A stretch of DNA of 35,831 bases from Clostridium sp. C105KSO13 (GCF_001517425.1 NZ_FBWL01000146.1:1-35831); one strand, 5' to 3'; shown: positions 20,064-29,152, counted from the stretch's first letter. Notes: a model not told the origin generated them from the letters alone. Numbers and translations are program-made.

Positions 20064-21248
20064 TTATTGTTCTACTGTTATAATCTCGGCAGTCTGGATG
20101 GCAGTCTTAACTAGTTCATCAATCTTCTCTTCCAGGTTTCTTTCAGACTTCTCAATTCTTTCCAGGTTCGGCTTTGTCACCGGATGCTTTGCAACGAATA
20201 TAGTGCAGCAATCTTCGAAAGGCTGAATCGAGGTCTCAAATGTATCTATTTTTTCTGCAACCTCTACGATCTCGCGCTTATCAAAGCCTATCAATGGACG
20301 GTAGACCGGCAGTGTACATATTGCATTTGTAGCTGCAAGGCTCTGCATGGTCTGGCTAGCCACCTGTCCGATACTCTCTCCTGTAATAAGTCCAAGACAG
20401 TGATTTTCTTTTGCGAAATGCTCGGCTATCAACATCATGTAGCGGCGCATAATAATCGTTAATTCCTCATGAGGACACTTTTCATAGATGTAAAGTTGAA
20501 CATCCGTAAAATTTACTACGTGAAGCTGTATTGGTCCTGCATACCTGGAAACAAGCCTGGCCAAATCTACTACCTTCTCTTTTGCGCGTTCGCTGGTATA
20601 CGGAGGTGCGTGGAAGTATGTTGCATGGAGCTGCACACCACGCTTCGCAATCATATAGCCTGCAACCGGACTGTCAATACCGCCTGAGAGAAGCAGCATA
20701 GCGCTCCCGTTGGTCCCCACCGGCATTCCGCCGGGGCCGGGAATAGTCTCTGAGTACAGATAGATTTCTTCCCGAACCTCCACATTCAGCCGAATCTCAG
20801 GATTGTGTACATCCACTTTCATCCCGGAAAACGCATCCAAAATGACGTCCCCCAACTCGGAATTGATTTCCATTGAGTTCATGGGATACTGCTTCTTACT
20901 TCTCCTTGCCTCCACCTTAAAGGTCTGATTTCCCTCCGGATACATTCCTTCCATGTACGAGACAACATCTTTTGAAAGCTGTTCAAAGCCCCGATCCTCC
21001 ACCCGCACAACCGGGCAGATGCCTACAATGCCAAACACTCTCTTAAGAGCTTCTACAGTCTCCTCGTAATCGTACGCACCGTTACATTCCACATACACTC
21101 TTCCTTGTGCCTTATGGACATAAAAATCACCATCTACGTCTTTTAACGAAAACCGAATCTGGCGGACAAGAGCATCTTCAAACAGATATCTGTTCTTTCC
21201 CTTTATGCCGATTTCGCCGTATTTTATTAGAAATGAATGAAATCTCAT
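20064..21248 (-). CDS. thiI: tRNA 4-thiouridine synthase ThiI
   Basis: ThiI adenylates U8 of tRNA and inserts sulfur to make s4U, a near-UV sensor. It can also feed thiamine synthesis. The ferredoxin-like/THUMP region (about 1-165) is followed by the PP-loop ATPase motif SGGIDSPVAGYM and further motifs HFHAPPYTSERAKEKV and GESIGQVASQT. At 394 residues it lacks the C-terminal rhodanese domain of the E. coli enzyme, the normal form in Firmicutes, so a dedicated desulfurase should supply sulfur. That gene lies directly upstream. The ATG at 21248 has AAAGGAG 7 nt away. The frame opens 20 codons earlier inside the desulfurase gene. Confidence 0.96.
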   Translation of the reverse strand: MRFHSFLIKYGEIGIKGKNRYLFEDALVRQIRFSLKDVDGDFYVHKAQGRVYVECNGAYDYEETVEALKRVFGIVGICPVVRVEDRGFEQLSKDVVSYMEGMYPEGNQTFKVEARRSKKQYPMNSMEINSELGDVILDAFSGMKVDVHNPEIRLNVEVREEIYLYSETIPGPGGMPVGTNGSAMLLLSGGIDSPVAGYMIAKRGVQLHATYFHAPPYTSERAKEKVVDLARLVSRYAGPIQLHVVNFTDVQLYIYEKCPHEELTIIMRRYMMLIAEHFAKENHCLGLITGESIGQVASQTMQSLAATNAICTLPVYRPLIGFDKREIVEVAEKIDTFETSIQPFEDCCTIFVAKHPVTKPNLERIEKSERNLEEKIDELVKTAIQTAEIITVEQ

Positions 21249-21271
21249 ATATGGTCTCCTTTGTATAGCTT

Positions 21272-22429
21272 CTACCTTCTCGTATATTTTCTCAGCATCG
21301 GAATACAATTATATAACGTCTCCAGCGTATAGTCAATTTCTTCCTTTGTCGTAAGCTCTGACATACTGAACCTTAGCGTTGCGTCCAGATATTCTTCGGC
21401 CGCCCCGATACCCTTTAACACTCCGCTGACCGCCGGATGATTGGAGGCACATGCAGAACCGGAAGAAACGTAGATGCCCTTATCTTCCAGAGCATGCAGG
21501 AGCACTTCACTGCGGATTCCCGCAACCCCCACACTAATAATATGAGGTGCACTGTTCTCATCGGTCAGTCCGTGAACCGCTGTGTTCTCAATTTTAGATA
21601 ACCCCTCCAGGAAGTGAGATTTCAGATCACGCATCAGTGCCACTTTCATGTCCATATCCTGGTATATCATCTCCGCCGCAAGGCCCATGCCCGCAATACC
21701 CGGTACATTTTCTGTCCCTGAACGGATATTCTTTTGTTGTTCCCCTCCAAAAATAATAGGTTTTATCTTTGTTTTTTCATTCATGTAAATAAATCCGATA
21801 CCCTTTGGTCCATGAATCTTATGCCCGCTGACGGAAAGCATATCTATCCCCTGTCTTTTAGGGTAAATATGATATTTTCCAAATCCCTGCACTGCATCTG
21901 AATGGAACAAAATGGACGGATTGTATCTTTTGACAATCTGTACCGCCTCATCCACCGGCTGCACAGATCCCACCTCATTATTGACATACATAATTGAAAC
22001 GAGAATTGTATCTTGGCACAACGCTTTTTTTAAAGCCTCCAGCTTTACTCTTCCGTTTGTATCCACCGGAAGATAGGTCACCCGGAAGCCTTCCGCCTCT
22101 TCCAGATACCGCATTGTATTCAATATGGCAGGATGCTCAATGGCCGTGGTTATCAAGTGGTTGCCGGATCTTCTGTTTGCTCTTGCAGAGCCGATCAATG
22201 CCAGATTGTCGCTTTCTGTTCCACCCGAGGTAAAAAAGATTTCTTTTGGGTTCACTTTTAATATCTTTGACAGCCTATCTTTTGATTCCCTTACATAGTG
22301 TTCTGCCTCCACACCCTTTCTGTGCATGGAGGACGGATTGCCGTAGTCCAGACACATCACTTTATAAACCAAATTCCCAACTTCCGGGTAACACCTGGTA
22401 GTCGCTGAATTATCTAAATATACTTCCAT
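21272..22429 (-). CDS. Cysteine desulfurase (IscS/NifZ-like), partner of ThiI
   Basis: This PLP enzyme removes sulfur from cysteine to form a persulfide. The PLP lysine is Lys204 (SVSGHKIHGPKG), the stacking histidine His99 (AIEHPAIL), and the catalytic cysteine Cys327 lies in SSGSACAS. Length, 385, is normal. Its stop is 23 nt before the thiI start. In Bacillus a similar desulfurase (NifZ) sits next to thiI and delivers sulfur for s4U, which is the most likely role here. No iscU or sufU scaffold is adjacent, making general iron-sulfur assembly less likely. The operon continues from prmA and rsmE. Confidence 0.94.
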   Translation of the reverse strand: MEVYLDNSATTRCYPEVGNLVYKVMCLDYGNPSSMHRKGVEAEHYVRESKDRLSKILKVNPKEIFFTSGGTESDNLALIGSARANRRSGNHLITTAIEHPAILNTMRYLEEAEGFRVTYLPVDTNGRVKLEALKKALCQDTILVSIMYVNNEVGSVQPVDEAVQIVKRYNPSILFHSDAVQGFGKYHIYPKRQGIDMLSVSGHKIHGPKGIGFIYMNEKTKIKPIIFGGEQQKNIRSGTENVPGIAGMGLAAEMIYQDMDMKVALMRDLKSHFLEGLSKIENTAVHGLTDENSAPHIISVGVAGIRSEVLLHALEDKGIYVSSGSACASNHPAVSGVLKGIGAAEEYLDATLRFSMSELTTKEEIDYTLETLYNCIPMLRKYTRR

Positions 22430-22471
22430 AATACCAATTTTCCTTTATACTTTCTTACTACTAAATTATGC

Positions 22472-23224
22472 TTAGGGCGAGACAGTGACACTTTCCAGCT
22501 GGTACATTAAGATAGACAGTACGGCAAATCCTGCAGTCTCGGTCCTTAAAATCCGTCTCCCCAAAGTGATGGAATTTGCCCCTGACTGAATCGCCTTTTC
22601 AACTTCTTCTTCTTCAAATCCGCCTTCAGGGCCTATAAAAACGCCTACATCCTGCCCCGGGCGCAGAGAAGAAATAATCTCCCCGGTCTGTTCCATCCCT
22701 TCTGCTTTTTCATAGGGTATCAGCACAACATTCATTTTCTGTGCATACTTCAGCGCTTCTTTAAAAGTCATAATCGGCCTTACCTCCGGAATCATGCTGC
22801 GGCCCGATTGTTTTGCCGCACTTAGTGCAATCTGGCTCCAGCGTTCTATTTTCTTATCGGCCTTTTTTTTATCCAGTTTTACAACCGTACGTTTTGTCAG
22901 AGTGGGAATAATCTGATATACGCCAAGCTCCACAGCCTTTTGAATTATCAGTTCCATCTTATCACTTTTAGGCAGTCCCTGAAACAGAAATATCCTGGAA
23001 GGAAGTTCTGTCCGGCCTCTACCGGATGACACAATGTTAAGGATAGCGCATTTTTCTTCATACCGGCCGACCTCACAGAGATACTCCTTTCCCTGTCCGT
23101 CACTTATTTTCACCTGTTCTCCAGGCTTCATGCGGAGTACATTTCTCATATGGTTTACGTCTGTACCCTCCACATATATAGTTTTATCCTTAATCCGGGA
23201 CGGCTCCGCAAAAAAATGATGCAT
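22472..23224 (-). CDS. rsmE: 16S rRNA m3U1498 methyltransferase RsmE
   Basis: RsmE is a SPOUT-family enzyme that methylates N3 of U1498 in the decoding region of 16S rRNA. The N-terminal PUA-like domain (about 1-70, with GTDVNHMRNVLRMKPG) precedes the knotted SPOUT domain, visible in the motifs IGPEGGFEEEEVEKA, ITLGRRILRTETAGFAVLSIL and the SAKQSGR segment that binds RNA. Length, 250, is normal. It follows prmA by 21 nt. prmA-rsmE is a very common pair. Confidence 0.97.
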   Translation of the reverse strand: MHHFFAEPSRIKDKTIYVEGTDVNHMRNVLRMKPGEQVKISDGQGKEYLCEVGRYEEKCAILNIVSSGRGRTELPSRIFLFQGLPKSDKMELIIQKAVELGVYQIIPTLTKRTVVKLDKKKADKKIERWSQIALSAAKQSGRSMIPEVRPIMTFKEALKYAQKMNVVLIPYEKAEGMEQTGEIISSLRPGQDVGVFIGPEGGFEEEEVEKAIQSGANSITLGRRILRTETAGFAVLSILMYQLESVTVSP

Positions 23225-23245
23225 CTTAACCCTCCTTTTACTACA

Positions 23246-24199
23246 CTAATTCTTTCTTGCGGTCACAGACACCCATTCGCCCTGGTATGTCACTTCCAAG
23301 ACCTCCAGTCCTGCCTTCTCTACTGCATTTACAACCGTCTTTTCTTTATCATCAATAATGCCGCTCGTAATGTACATGCCGCCTGTTTTCATCTGATTTA
23401 CAATAACCGGTGTCAGTTCTGTCAGCACATCTGCCAAAATATTTGCCACAACAATATCATACCGGGCATAACCCACCTCGTCCTGAATTGCTTTATCATC
23501 AATAATATTTCCGATAAGTACTTCGTAGCAGTCCTGCGAAATCCCGTTGACTTCCATATTATCATGGGCAGCATCGATTGCACAAGGGTCTAAATCTGTA
23601 CCTACAGAATAGGCTGCTCCAAATTTCAGTGCCAGCATGCCCAAAATACCGCTGCCGCATCCCACATCCAGAATCTTATGTCCGGAAGTTACATATTTCC
23701 GGAGCTGACGGATACAGAGCTGGGTTGTTTCGTGCATACCCGTGCCGAAAGCAGTCCCCGGATCAATGTGAATCACCAGTTTATCACTGTCCTCAGGTGC
23801 TACATCTTCCCAGGAAGGAATAATCAGTATGTCGTCTACATAAAACTGGTGAAAATACTGCTTCCAATTATTTACCCAGTCCACGTCCTCTGTCTGAGAT
23901 TCTTCAATCAGGCACTCTCCCACATCCACGTAAGCAGACATTTGTTTCAGCTCTCTTTTAATGTCTTTTAGAATCTGCTCCATATCGGCATCCTCTTCCG
24001 TATAAAAACTTAAATAAGCCACTTTGTCATCAGCTTCTGTCTCGGGAAGAATGTCCACAAACATCTGCTCTTTGTCAGACTGTGTAAGAGGAATCTTATC
24101 TTCTATTTCCACCCCATCAATACCCAAATCCATCAGCATACTGCTGACAATATCTTCTGCCTCTGTTGTTGTTTTCAACCGAAATTTATTCCATCTCAT
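23246..24199 (-). CDS. prmA: Ribosomal protein L11 methyltransferase PrmA
   Basis: PrmA trimethylates lysines and the N-terminus of ribosomal protein L11. The N-terminal substrate-recognition domain (about 1-130) is followed by a SAM-binding fold with HIDPGTAFGTGMHETTQLC, LDVGCGSGILGMLALKFGA and VVANILADVL, the last being the catalytic-site motif. Length is 317. GGAGG lies 9 nt ahead of the ATG. It heads the prmA-rsmE-desulfurase-thiI unit, which has a candidate promoter at 24233-24261. Confidence 0.96.
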   Translation of the reverse strand: MRWNKFRLKTTTEAEDIVSSMLMDLGIDGVEIEDKIPLTQSDKEQMFVDILPETEADDKVAYLSFYTEEDADMEQILKDIKRELKQMSAYVDVGECLIEESQTEDVDWVNNWKQYFHQFYVDDILIIPSWEDVAPEDSDKLVIHIDPGTAFGTGMHETTQLCIRQLRKYVTSGHKILDVGCGSGILGMLALKFGAAYSVGTDLDPCAIDAAHDNMEVNGISQDCYEVLIGNIIDDKAIQDEVGYARYDIVVANILADVLTELTPVIVNQMKTGGMYITSGIIDDKEKTVVNAVEKAGLEVLEVTYQGEWVSVTARKN

Positions 24200-24232
24200 T
24201 TTTCTTTTCCTCCCGAAACAGTCTTAACGTTC

Positions 24233-24261
24233 ACTATATAACTTTTTCCTCACGCATGCAA
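24233..24261 (-). promoter_or_regulatory. SigA-type promoter of the prmA operon
   Basis: TTGCAT (24261-24256), 17 nt, then TATAGT (24238-24233) on the minus strand. It lies between the stop of the EamA transporter gene and prmA. No convincing terminator separates the two units, so some read-through is possible. Confidence 0.5.
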
Positions 24262-24292
24262 CATTTTTTAAGTCTGCCGCGGCTTATTAAAC

Positions 24293-25195
24293 CTACTGTG
24301 TTTTATCGGGAATAGCCAATATAAACAATGTGGACAGTACTAGTACAAACCCCACAATGTCCATCTTTGCAAATGTTGTTCCCAGAAAAACAGCTGCAAC
24401 CACTGTTGCCGCAATTGGCTCAATACTGGAAAACAGTCCTGCATAAACAGGACCCGCATACTTCACCGAGATAAGATAAAAACCAAAAGGCAGAACTGTC
24501 CCGAATACAACGATCACAATAAACGCAAGGCTCACCTGAAAGTCAATCGTCACCTGCATTTTCCATGGCTGGGCTGCAAGCATCAGTACTGTACCTCCGA
24601 TAATCATCCCCCAGGCGCTAACCGCTTCCGCAGAATATTTCTTCAGGAGAGGCACCGGCAGAACCCCATAAATGCAGGTGATTACCGCCAGCATGATTCC
24701 CAGAATAAGACCCTTGGGTAAAACCATAAGAGTTGAAAAGTCACCGTGTGTCGCCACAATCATAATACCGGTCACGGCCACAATCACAGATACTGTTTCC
24801 TTCCTGCTCGGCAGGACATTATGAACCACTGCATAAAACACAATTAGTATTGCCGGATTCAGATATTGAAAGATTGTTGCCGTTCCGGCATTCATCTCCT
24901 GCACAGCAGCGAAAAAAGTGTACTGCATCCCCATCATTCCGAATATGCCGAATATTACAAGTCTGAAAGCATCCTTCCTCTGCTTCCAGACCTTGGTAAT
25001 CCCCTGTTTTTTTAATCCTGTATATATGAGCAGCAGCACACCTGCCGTAAGCAGACGATATGGCACAAGCCACTTTGCAACAATCCCTTTGCTGTCAAAC
25101 AAAAACTGTGCCACAGGGCTGGTAATGCCCCATAGTGCCCCCGCCAAAAACGCAAAAATACAGCCTTTCATTTTTAGTATTTTATCTTGTGTCAT
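24293..25195 (-). CDS. EamA/DMT family transporter
   Basis: This is an inner-membrane drug/metabolite transporter with two tandem EamA repeats and about ten membrane segments over 300 residues. The first repeat begins GCIFAFLAGALWGITSPVAQ. The second covers about residues 150-290 and contains the typical GPVYAGLFSSIEPIAATVVAAVFLG pattern. The substrate cannot be predicted; family members export amino acids, metabolites or drugs. It starts 29 nt after the MOSC gene and has no promoter of its own that I can see, so it appears to be the last gene of the molybdopterin operon, which is an uncommon association. Confidence 0.9.
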   Translation of the reverse strand: MTQDKILKMKGCIFAFLAGALWGITSPVAQFLFDSKGIVAKWLVPYRLLTAGVLLLIYTGLKKQGITKVWKQRKDAFRLVIFGIFGMMGMQYTFFAAVQEMNAGTATIFQYLNPAILIVFYAVVHNVLPSRKETVSVIVAVTGIMIVATHGDFSTLMVLPKGLILGIMLAVITCIYGVLPVPLLKKYSAEAVSAWGMIIGGTVLMLAAQPWKMQVTIDFQVSLAFIVIVVFGTVLPFGFYLISVKYAGPVYAGLFSSIEPIAATVVAAVFLGTTFAKMDIVGFVLVLSTLFILAIPDKTQ

Positions 25196-25224
25196 TTAAA
25201 CTCATTCCTTATATGTTTGGTGAT

Positions 25225-25653
25225 TTACATCACTTCCAGCATATCTCCGGCTTTAATCACTCCACCTTTGATTACTTTCGAAAACACACCTTCCCGGGGC
25301 ATAATACAATCCCCCATTTTCTGAAATATGGCACATCCGTGATGGCACTCTTTCCCAATCTGAGTCATTTCAAGAATTACGTCCTTGCACCTAAGGCGTG
25401 TACCTATAGGGAGCGTCTTAAAATCAATCCCTTCTACAACGAGATTTTCTCCAAAAGCGCCATCTTCAACCTCAGCCCCTCTTTTGCGGAAATCCTCGAT
25501 CTTGTCATAGGACAGCAGGCTCACTTGCCTGTGCCATTTTCCTGCATGGGCATCGCCCTCTATACCATAATCTTCTATAAATACTGCTTCACCTATGTTC
25601 TTTTTCTGCGTCCCCTTTTCAGGACTTGTACAGACAGCAATTACTTTTCCCAT
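25225..25653 (-). CDS. MOSC domain protein
   Basis: MOSC domains occur in molybdenum cofactor sulfurases and in proteins that handle sulfurated molybdopterin. This is a stand-alone 142-residue version, with GDAHAGKWHRQVSLLSYD (about residues 33-50) and the conserved cysteine region KECHHGCAIFQ. The frame opens two codons earlier with TTG, but the ATG at 25653 has GGAGG 6 nt upstream, and that GGAGG overlaps the end of moaA. The stop of moaA is 2 nt before the ATG, which implies coupling. It may work on the cofactor made by MoaA/MoaC/MogA. The enzyme that uses the cofactor is not in the window. Confidence 0.9.
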   Translation of the reverse strand: MGKVIAVCTSPEKGTQKKNIGEAVFIEDYGIEGDAHAGKWHRQVSLLSYDKIEDFRKRGAEVEDGAFGENLVVEGIDFKTLPIGTRLRCKDVILEMTQIGKECHHGCAIFQKMGDCIMPREGVFSKVIKGGVIKAGDMLEVM

Positions 25654-25655
25654 AA

Positions 25656-26639
25656 TCAACCTCCGATACTTGACATTTGTTTCTGCTCCAGATTGTCTTC
25701 TGCATCTTTTTCAGCAGAAAACTGATGACACCGGGGTTTTTCAAATATCACTCTTCTAATTACATCCTTCAGATCCTTATCCTCTATACCATCCCGCAGC
25801 AGCTTTCTCAAATCTTCTCCTGTGGAATATTGTAAACAGGGTTTTAAAAATCCTTCTGCTGTCAGGCGTACTCTGTTACAGTCTCCGCAAAACTGGTGAG
25901 AAATCGCACTGATAAACCCTATCTTTCCGCAAAAGTCCGGGAATCCGATATAAACCGCCGGGCCGTTGCCAAACCTGCCAGACAAAACCTCTGACTTTCC
26001 ATAAACTTCTTCCAGCCTTTCCAGCACTTCCTGCTGACTGCTGCCCGGATAGGACTTGCCAAGTCCTATGGGCATCATTTCAATGAAGCGGACATTCACA
26101 TGGCTTTCCCTGGCCATTCCCGCAAGCGGAATCCATTGCGATTCATTAATTCCCGGGAGAATGACGCAATTCACCTTTACGGAGATATTCGGATACTTCA
26201 AAGCTGTCTTAAGTCCGAGCCAGGCTTTATCAAATTCATCCCGCCTTGTAATTGCTTTATACTGATCGGGATTCAACGTATCCAGGCTGATGTTCACGGC
26301 ATCCAGCCCTGCTCTTGTGAGATCTGCAATCTGATCCGCCAAAAGCACTCCGTTTGTCGTCAGCGTCACTTGGTCAATCCCTTCCATTTCTTTCAGCCTG
26401 TGAAGCAGTTCAGCTAAATCTTTCCTGACCAGCGGTTCCCCTCCGGTCAGTTTAATCTTCGATATCCCTTCGCCGGCACAAACTCGGCATATTCTTATAA
26501 TTTCGTCGTAAGACAATATGTCGCTGTGAGCCACCTGTTCTATCCCGTCTTTGGGCATACAGTATACGCAACGAAGATTGCACCGATCTGTTACCGATAC
26601 TCTTAAATATTCAATTTTTCTATTGTATTGGTCTATCAT
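25656..26639 (-). CDS. moaA: GTP 3',8-cyclase MoaA
   Basis: MoaA is a radical SAM enzyme that rearranges GTP in the first step of molybdopterin synthesis. The N-terminal cluster motif CNLRCVYC (about residues 18-25) and the glycine-rich LTGGEPL are followed by the MoaA-type second cluster, with cysteines in PDFCGKIGF, FCGDCNRVRLTAEG and LKPCL. The ATG at 26639, 22 codons inside the longest frame, overlaps the stop of the upstream mogA/moaB gene (ATGA) and has AGGAG 10 nt upstream. The resulting 327 residues are the normal length. The C-terminus lacks a clear double-glycine tail at the very end (SSIGG), close to the family's usual GG. Confidence 0.95.
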   Translation of the reverse strand: MIDQYNRKIEYLRVSVTDRCNLRCVYCMPKDGIEQVAHSDILSYDEIIRICRVCAGEGISKIKLTGGEPLVRKDLAELLHRLKEMEGIDQVTLTTNGVLLADQIADLTRAGLDAVNISLDTLNPDQYKAITRRDEFDKAWLGLKTALKYPNISVKVNCVILPGINESQWIPLAGMARESHVNVRFIEMMPIGLGKSYPGSSQQEVLERLEEVYGKSEVLSGRFGNGPAVYIGFPDFCGKIGFISAISHQFCGDCNRVRLTAEGFLKPCLQYSTGEDLRKLLRDGIEDKDLKDVIRRVIFEKPRCHQFSAEKDAEDNLEQKQMSSIGG

Positions 26640-27133
26640 GACCCACACTCTCCTGTCATACCCTTCATAATCTCCAGTCCATGCGGAAGTGACTCCATAA
26701 TACACTCCAGGTTTTCTTTCACTGCCTTTGGACTTCCCGGAAGGTTTACAATCAATGTCTGATTCCGGATAACAGACGCTGCCCGGCTCAGCATTGCCCT
26801 TGGGGTAATCTGAAGGGATGCATAACGCATGGCCTCGGCAATCCCCGGTGCATTCCTGGTTGCAACCGCAAAGGTCGCTTCCGGTGTACAGTCTCTGGGT
26901 GAAAAGCCTGTCCCGCCTGTAGTCAGAATCAAATCCATATGCTTTTTATCGCAGAGTTCTATTAATTTTTCCTCAATCATCCGCTGTTCATCGGGGAGCA
27001 GAATCATCTCAGCCGCTTCATAGCCCGCCTCCTCTAACATCTTTCGGATGAGAGGTCCGCTTTTGTCCTCTCTATCCCCGGCATAGCCTTTGTCACTGAG
27101 CGTTATGATTGCTGTTTTCCATCTTTTTTTCAT
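26636..27133 (-). CDS. Molybdopterin adenylyltransferase family protein (MogA/MoaB)
   Basis: This enzyme activates molybdopterin with ATP before molybdenum insertion. The single MoCF-biosynthesis domain is visible in AIITLSDKGYAGDREDKSG, LTTGGTGFSPRDCTPEAT and NLPGSPKAVKENL. MogA and MoaB differ little at this level, so I leave the symbol open. The frame opens five codons earlier at a GTG. The ATG at 27133 has GGAG about 9 nt upstream and gives MKKRWKTAIITLS, 165 residues. It overlaps the end of moaC by 41 nt in another frame and overlaps the moaA start by 4 nt. Confidence 0.93.
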   Translation of the reverse strand: MKKRWKTAIITLSDKGYAGDREDKSGPLIRKMLEEAGYEAAEMILLPDEQRMIEEKLIELCDKKHMDLILTTGGTGFSPRDCTPEATFAVATRNAPGIAEAMRYASLQITPRAMLSRAASVIRNQTLIVNLPGSPKAVKENLECIMESLPHGLEIMKGMTGECGS

Positions 27134-27599
27134 GGCGGTAATCTCCACTCTTTCCGCCGGTCTTCCGGCACAAATAAATTTCCTTGATTTCCATAGACTT
27201 GTCCAATGCCTTGCACATATCGTACACCGTTAGAAGTGCTGTGCTGACCCCCGTCAGGGCCTCCATCTCCACCCCGGTCTTTCCAGTTACTCTTACAGTA
27301 CAGTAGCACTGAATTGCGTACGCTTGGGGCAGCATCTCAAAAGTCACTTTGCACTTTGTAATAGGAAGAATGTGACACATGGGAATCAGCTCTGCTGTCC
27401 TCTTTGCTCCCATAATCCCCGCTATGGTAGCGACCCCCAGCACATCACCCTTTCCTATGGTGCCTGCACATATGGCATCATACACCTCTTTATTTACAAC
27501 AATCCTGCCTGTGGCTGTGGCCTCGCGAACAGTGTCTGCTTTCTCGGTCACATCCACCATGACAGCCTTTCCGTTTTCATCAAAATGCGTTAACCCCAT
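27093..27599 (-). CDS. moaC: Cyclic pyranopterin monophosphate synthase MoaC
   Basis: MoaC converts the MoaA product to cyclic pyranopterin monophosphate. The sequence shows LTHFDENGKAVMVDVTEKADT at the N-terminus, then KGDVLGVATIAGIMGAKRTAELIPMCHILPI and GVEMEALTGVSTALLTVYDMCKA with the conserved Lys-Ala and Met-Cys-His active-site region. The C-terminus (KTGGKSGDYRHEKKMENSNHNAQ) runs into the next gene and is slightly longer than usual. The length is 168. A GGGGGG box precedes the ATG. It is the first gene of the moaC-mogA-moaA-MOSC-EamA unit. moaD, moaE and moeA are absent from the window. Confidence 0.96.
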   Translation of the reverse strand: MGLTHFDENGKAVMVDVTEKADTVREATATGRIVVNKEVYDAICAGTIGKGDVLGVATIAGIMGAKRTAELIPMCHILPITKCKVTFEMLPQAYAIQCYCTVRVTGKTGVEMEALTGVSTALLTVYDMCKALDKSMEIKEIYLCRKTGGKSGDYRHEKKMENSNHNAQ

Positions 27600-27643
27600 A
27601 CATGATTCCCCCCTTGTTATTTGCCAATATAACTTGCTCTCTT

Positions 27644-27673
27644 ATTCTAGCACAAGGAGCCGCTTTTTGTAAA
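27644..27673 (-). promoter_or_regulatory. SigA-type promoter of the molybdopterin operon
   Basis: TTTACA (27673-27668), 18 nt, TAGAAT (27649-27644) on the minus strand, with a predicted leader of about 40 nt before moaC. The leader is too short for a moco riboswitch, and none is seen. Confidence 0.5.
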
Positions 27674-27700
27674 TCCGAAAAGCTTTTATAGCCTATATTT

Positions 27701-29044
27701 TCAACAATTGATTTTTGTGTTTATCCCGCTCCTGGTTTCTTGTATAATTACTTTTCTGAGCATCCAGACACACAATATATTGGGCAATGCCATAAAGGCG
27801 TTGAATAAGTCCGATACTGTCCAGACAGCATCCAGCGACATGACTGCTCCGAAGTATACTGCTGCTATGTATGCGATTCTATATGGAAGAATTTTTTCTT
27901 TTCCCCAGAGGTACTGCGCCGCACATTCTCCGTAATAGCTCCATCCTATGATAGATGCATATGCGAAAAGCACCAATGATATGGAAAGCAGCATGCTGCC
28001 GTTAAAGGGCAGTCCGTCGAAAGCCAGAAAGCATAGCTGATCGTCCGCCGCTTTTGCATATACATCCGGTGCCCGAAGCATACTGCTTACAATGGCTACT
28101 CCAGTGATTGCACACATTACAACGGTATCCCAGAACGGACCTGTCATGGAAATCAGACCCTGCTTCACAGGGCATTCTATTCTGGATGCCGCCGCAGTCA
28201 TAGGAATAGATCCCAGTCCCGCTTCATTTGTAAAAAGTCCTTTCGAGATTCCCGTCCGCATTCCCACCATCACAACGGTTCCGGCAAGTCCTCCGAAAAC
28301 CGATTTTGAAGTAAAAGCGGATTGTAAAATAACCCCAAACGCCGCTCCCAGATAGGCTCTGTTTAACCAGATTAAAAGCAGGCAGCCTCCAAAGAAAAAA
28401 AAGCTCATGAGGGGAACCAGATATGTACACACTTTCGAAATTTGCTTTGCTCCTCCAAGTATTACGGCCCCCACAAGAAATGCTGCCACTATTCCGATTA
28501 TAGAGGAGGATGCCGGATATTGCACCTGCACCGCTGCACGTATAGAATGAGCCTGGACACTGCTTCCCATGCCCAGGGAGGCAAGAATGGTACTTACTGC
28601 AAATATCACTGCTGCACTTTTTTGATGGAGCACCTTCTCCATAACGTACATAGGTCCACCTGTGTAAGAACCGTCTGGACCTTTCACTTTATATTTGGCA
28701 GACAGAAAGCACTCAGCATAACAGGTTGCGATACCAAGTACTCCTGTCATCCAGCACCAGAACACTGCTCCCGGCCCCCCAATTGCTATGGCTGCTGAAA
28801 CACCTATAATATTCCCGGTACCTATGGTTGCAGCCAACGCTGTCGCCAGCGCAGAAAAAGGCGAAATACCATTGTCTCCCATTTCCTTTTTTGAAAGACT
28901 GAGCCGAATTCCTTTCGGAATGTTCCGTTGGATAAAGCCAAGCCGGACAGTAAAATATAAGTGAGTCCCCAGAAGAATTATCAGCATTGGCATGCCCCAT
29001 AAATATCCGGTTATTGATTTTATTATTTGTAAGATTGATTCCAT
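27701..29044 (-). CDS. Sodium:alanine/glycine symporter (AGCS family)
   Basis: This is an integral membrane symporter predicted to import alanine or glycine with sodium. It has about ten membrane segments in 447 residues and the family signatures GTGNIIGVSAAIAIGGPGA (about 76-94), PDGSYTGGPMYVMEK and TNEAGLGSIPMTAAA. A GGAG box lies 6 nt ahead of the ATG. It stands between the ABC exporter and molybdopterin units and looks monocistronic. No clear promoter was found, only AT-rich sequence. The real substrate may be another small neutral amino acid. Confidence 0.95.
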   Translation of the reverse strand: MESILQIIKSITGYLWGMPMLIILLGTHLYFTVRLGFIQRNIPKGIRLSLSKKEMGDNGISPFSALATALAATIGTGNIIGVSAAIAIGGPGAVFWCWMTGVLGIATCYAECFLSAKYKVKGPDGSYTGGPMYVMEKVLHQKSAAVIFAVSTILASLGMGSSVQAHSIRAAVQVQYPASSSIIGIVAAFLVGAVILGGAKQISKVCTYLVPLMSFFFFGGCLLLIWLNRAYLGAAFGVILQSAFTSKSVFGGLAGTVVMVGMRTGISKGLFTNEAGLGSIPMTAAASRIECPVKQGLISMTGPFWDTVVMCAITGVAIVSSMLRAPDVYAKAADDQLCFLAFDGLPFNGSMLLSISLVLFAYASIIGWSYYGECAAQYLWGKEKILPYRIAYIAAVYFGAVMSLDAVWTVSDLFNAFMALPNILCVWMLRKVIIQETRSGINTKINC

Positions 29045-29118
29045 ATTTAACTCCGTAAATAAATGTCAATTTATATATATGAAAACCTTGCTTACTTTAT
29101 CATTATATTTACAAAGGG

Positions 29119-29152
29119 AAGGCCTGACATGCTGTTCTACATGTCAGGCCTT
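29119..29152 (-). terminator. Terminator of the MarR-ABC operon
   Basis: A 13-bp stem, AAGGCCTGACATG (29119-29131) with CATGTCAGGCC plus TT (29140-29152), begins 12 nt after the stop of the second ABC gene. Read on the minus strand its tail is TTCCCTTTG, a moderate U-tract. Read on the plus strand it has TTTTT, but no plus-strand gene precedes it. Confidence 0.75.

Noticed and set aside
27600-27643. A moco riboswitch ahead of moaC
   Set aside because: The predicted leader is only about 40 nt, too short for the motif, and no matching helices are seen.
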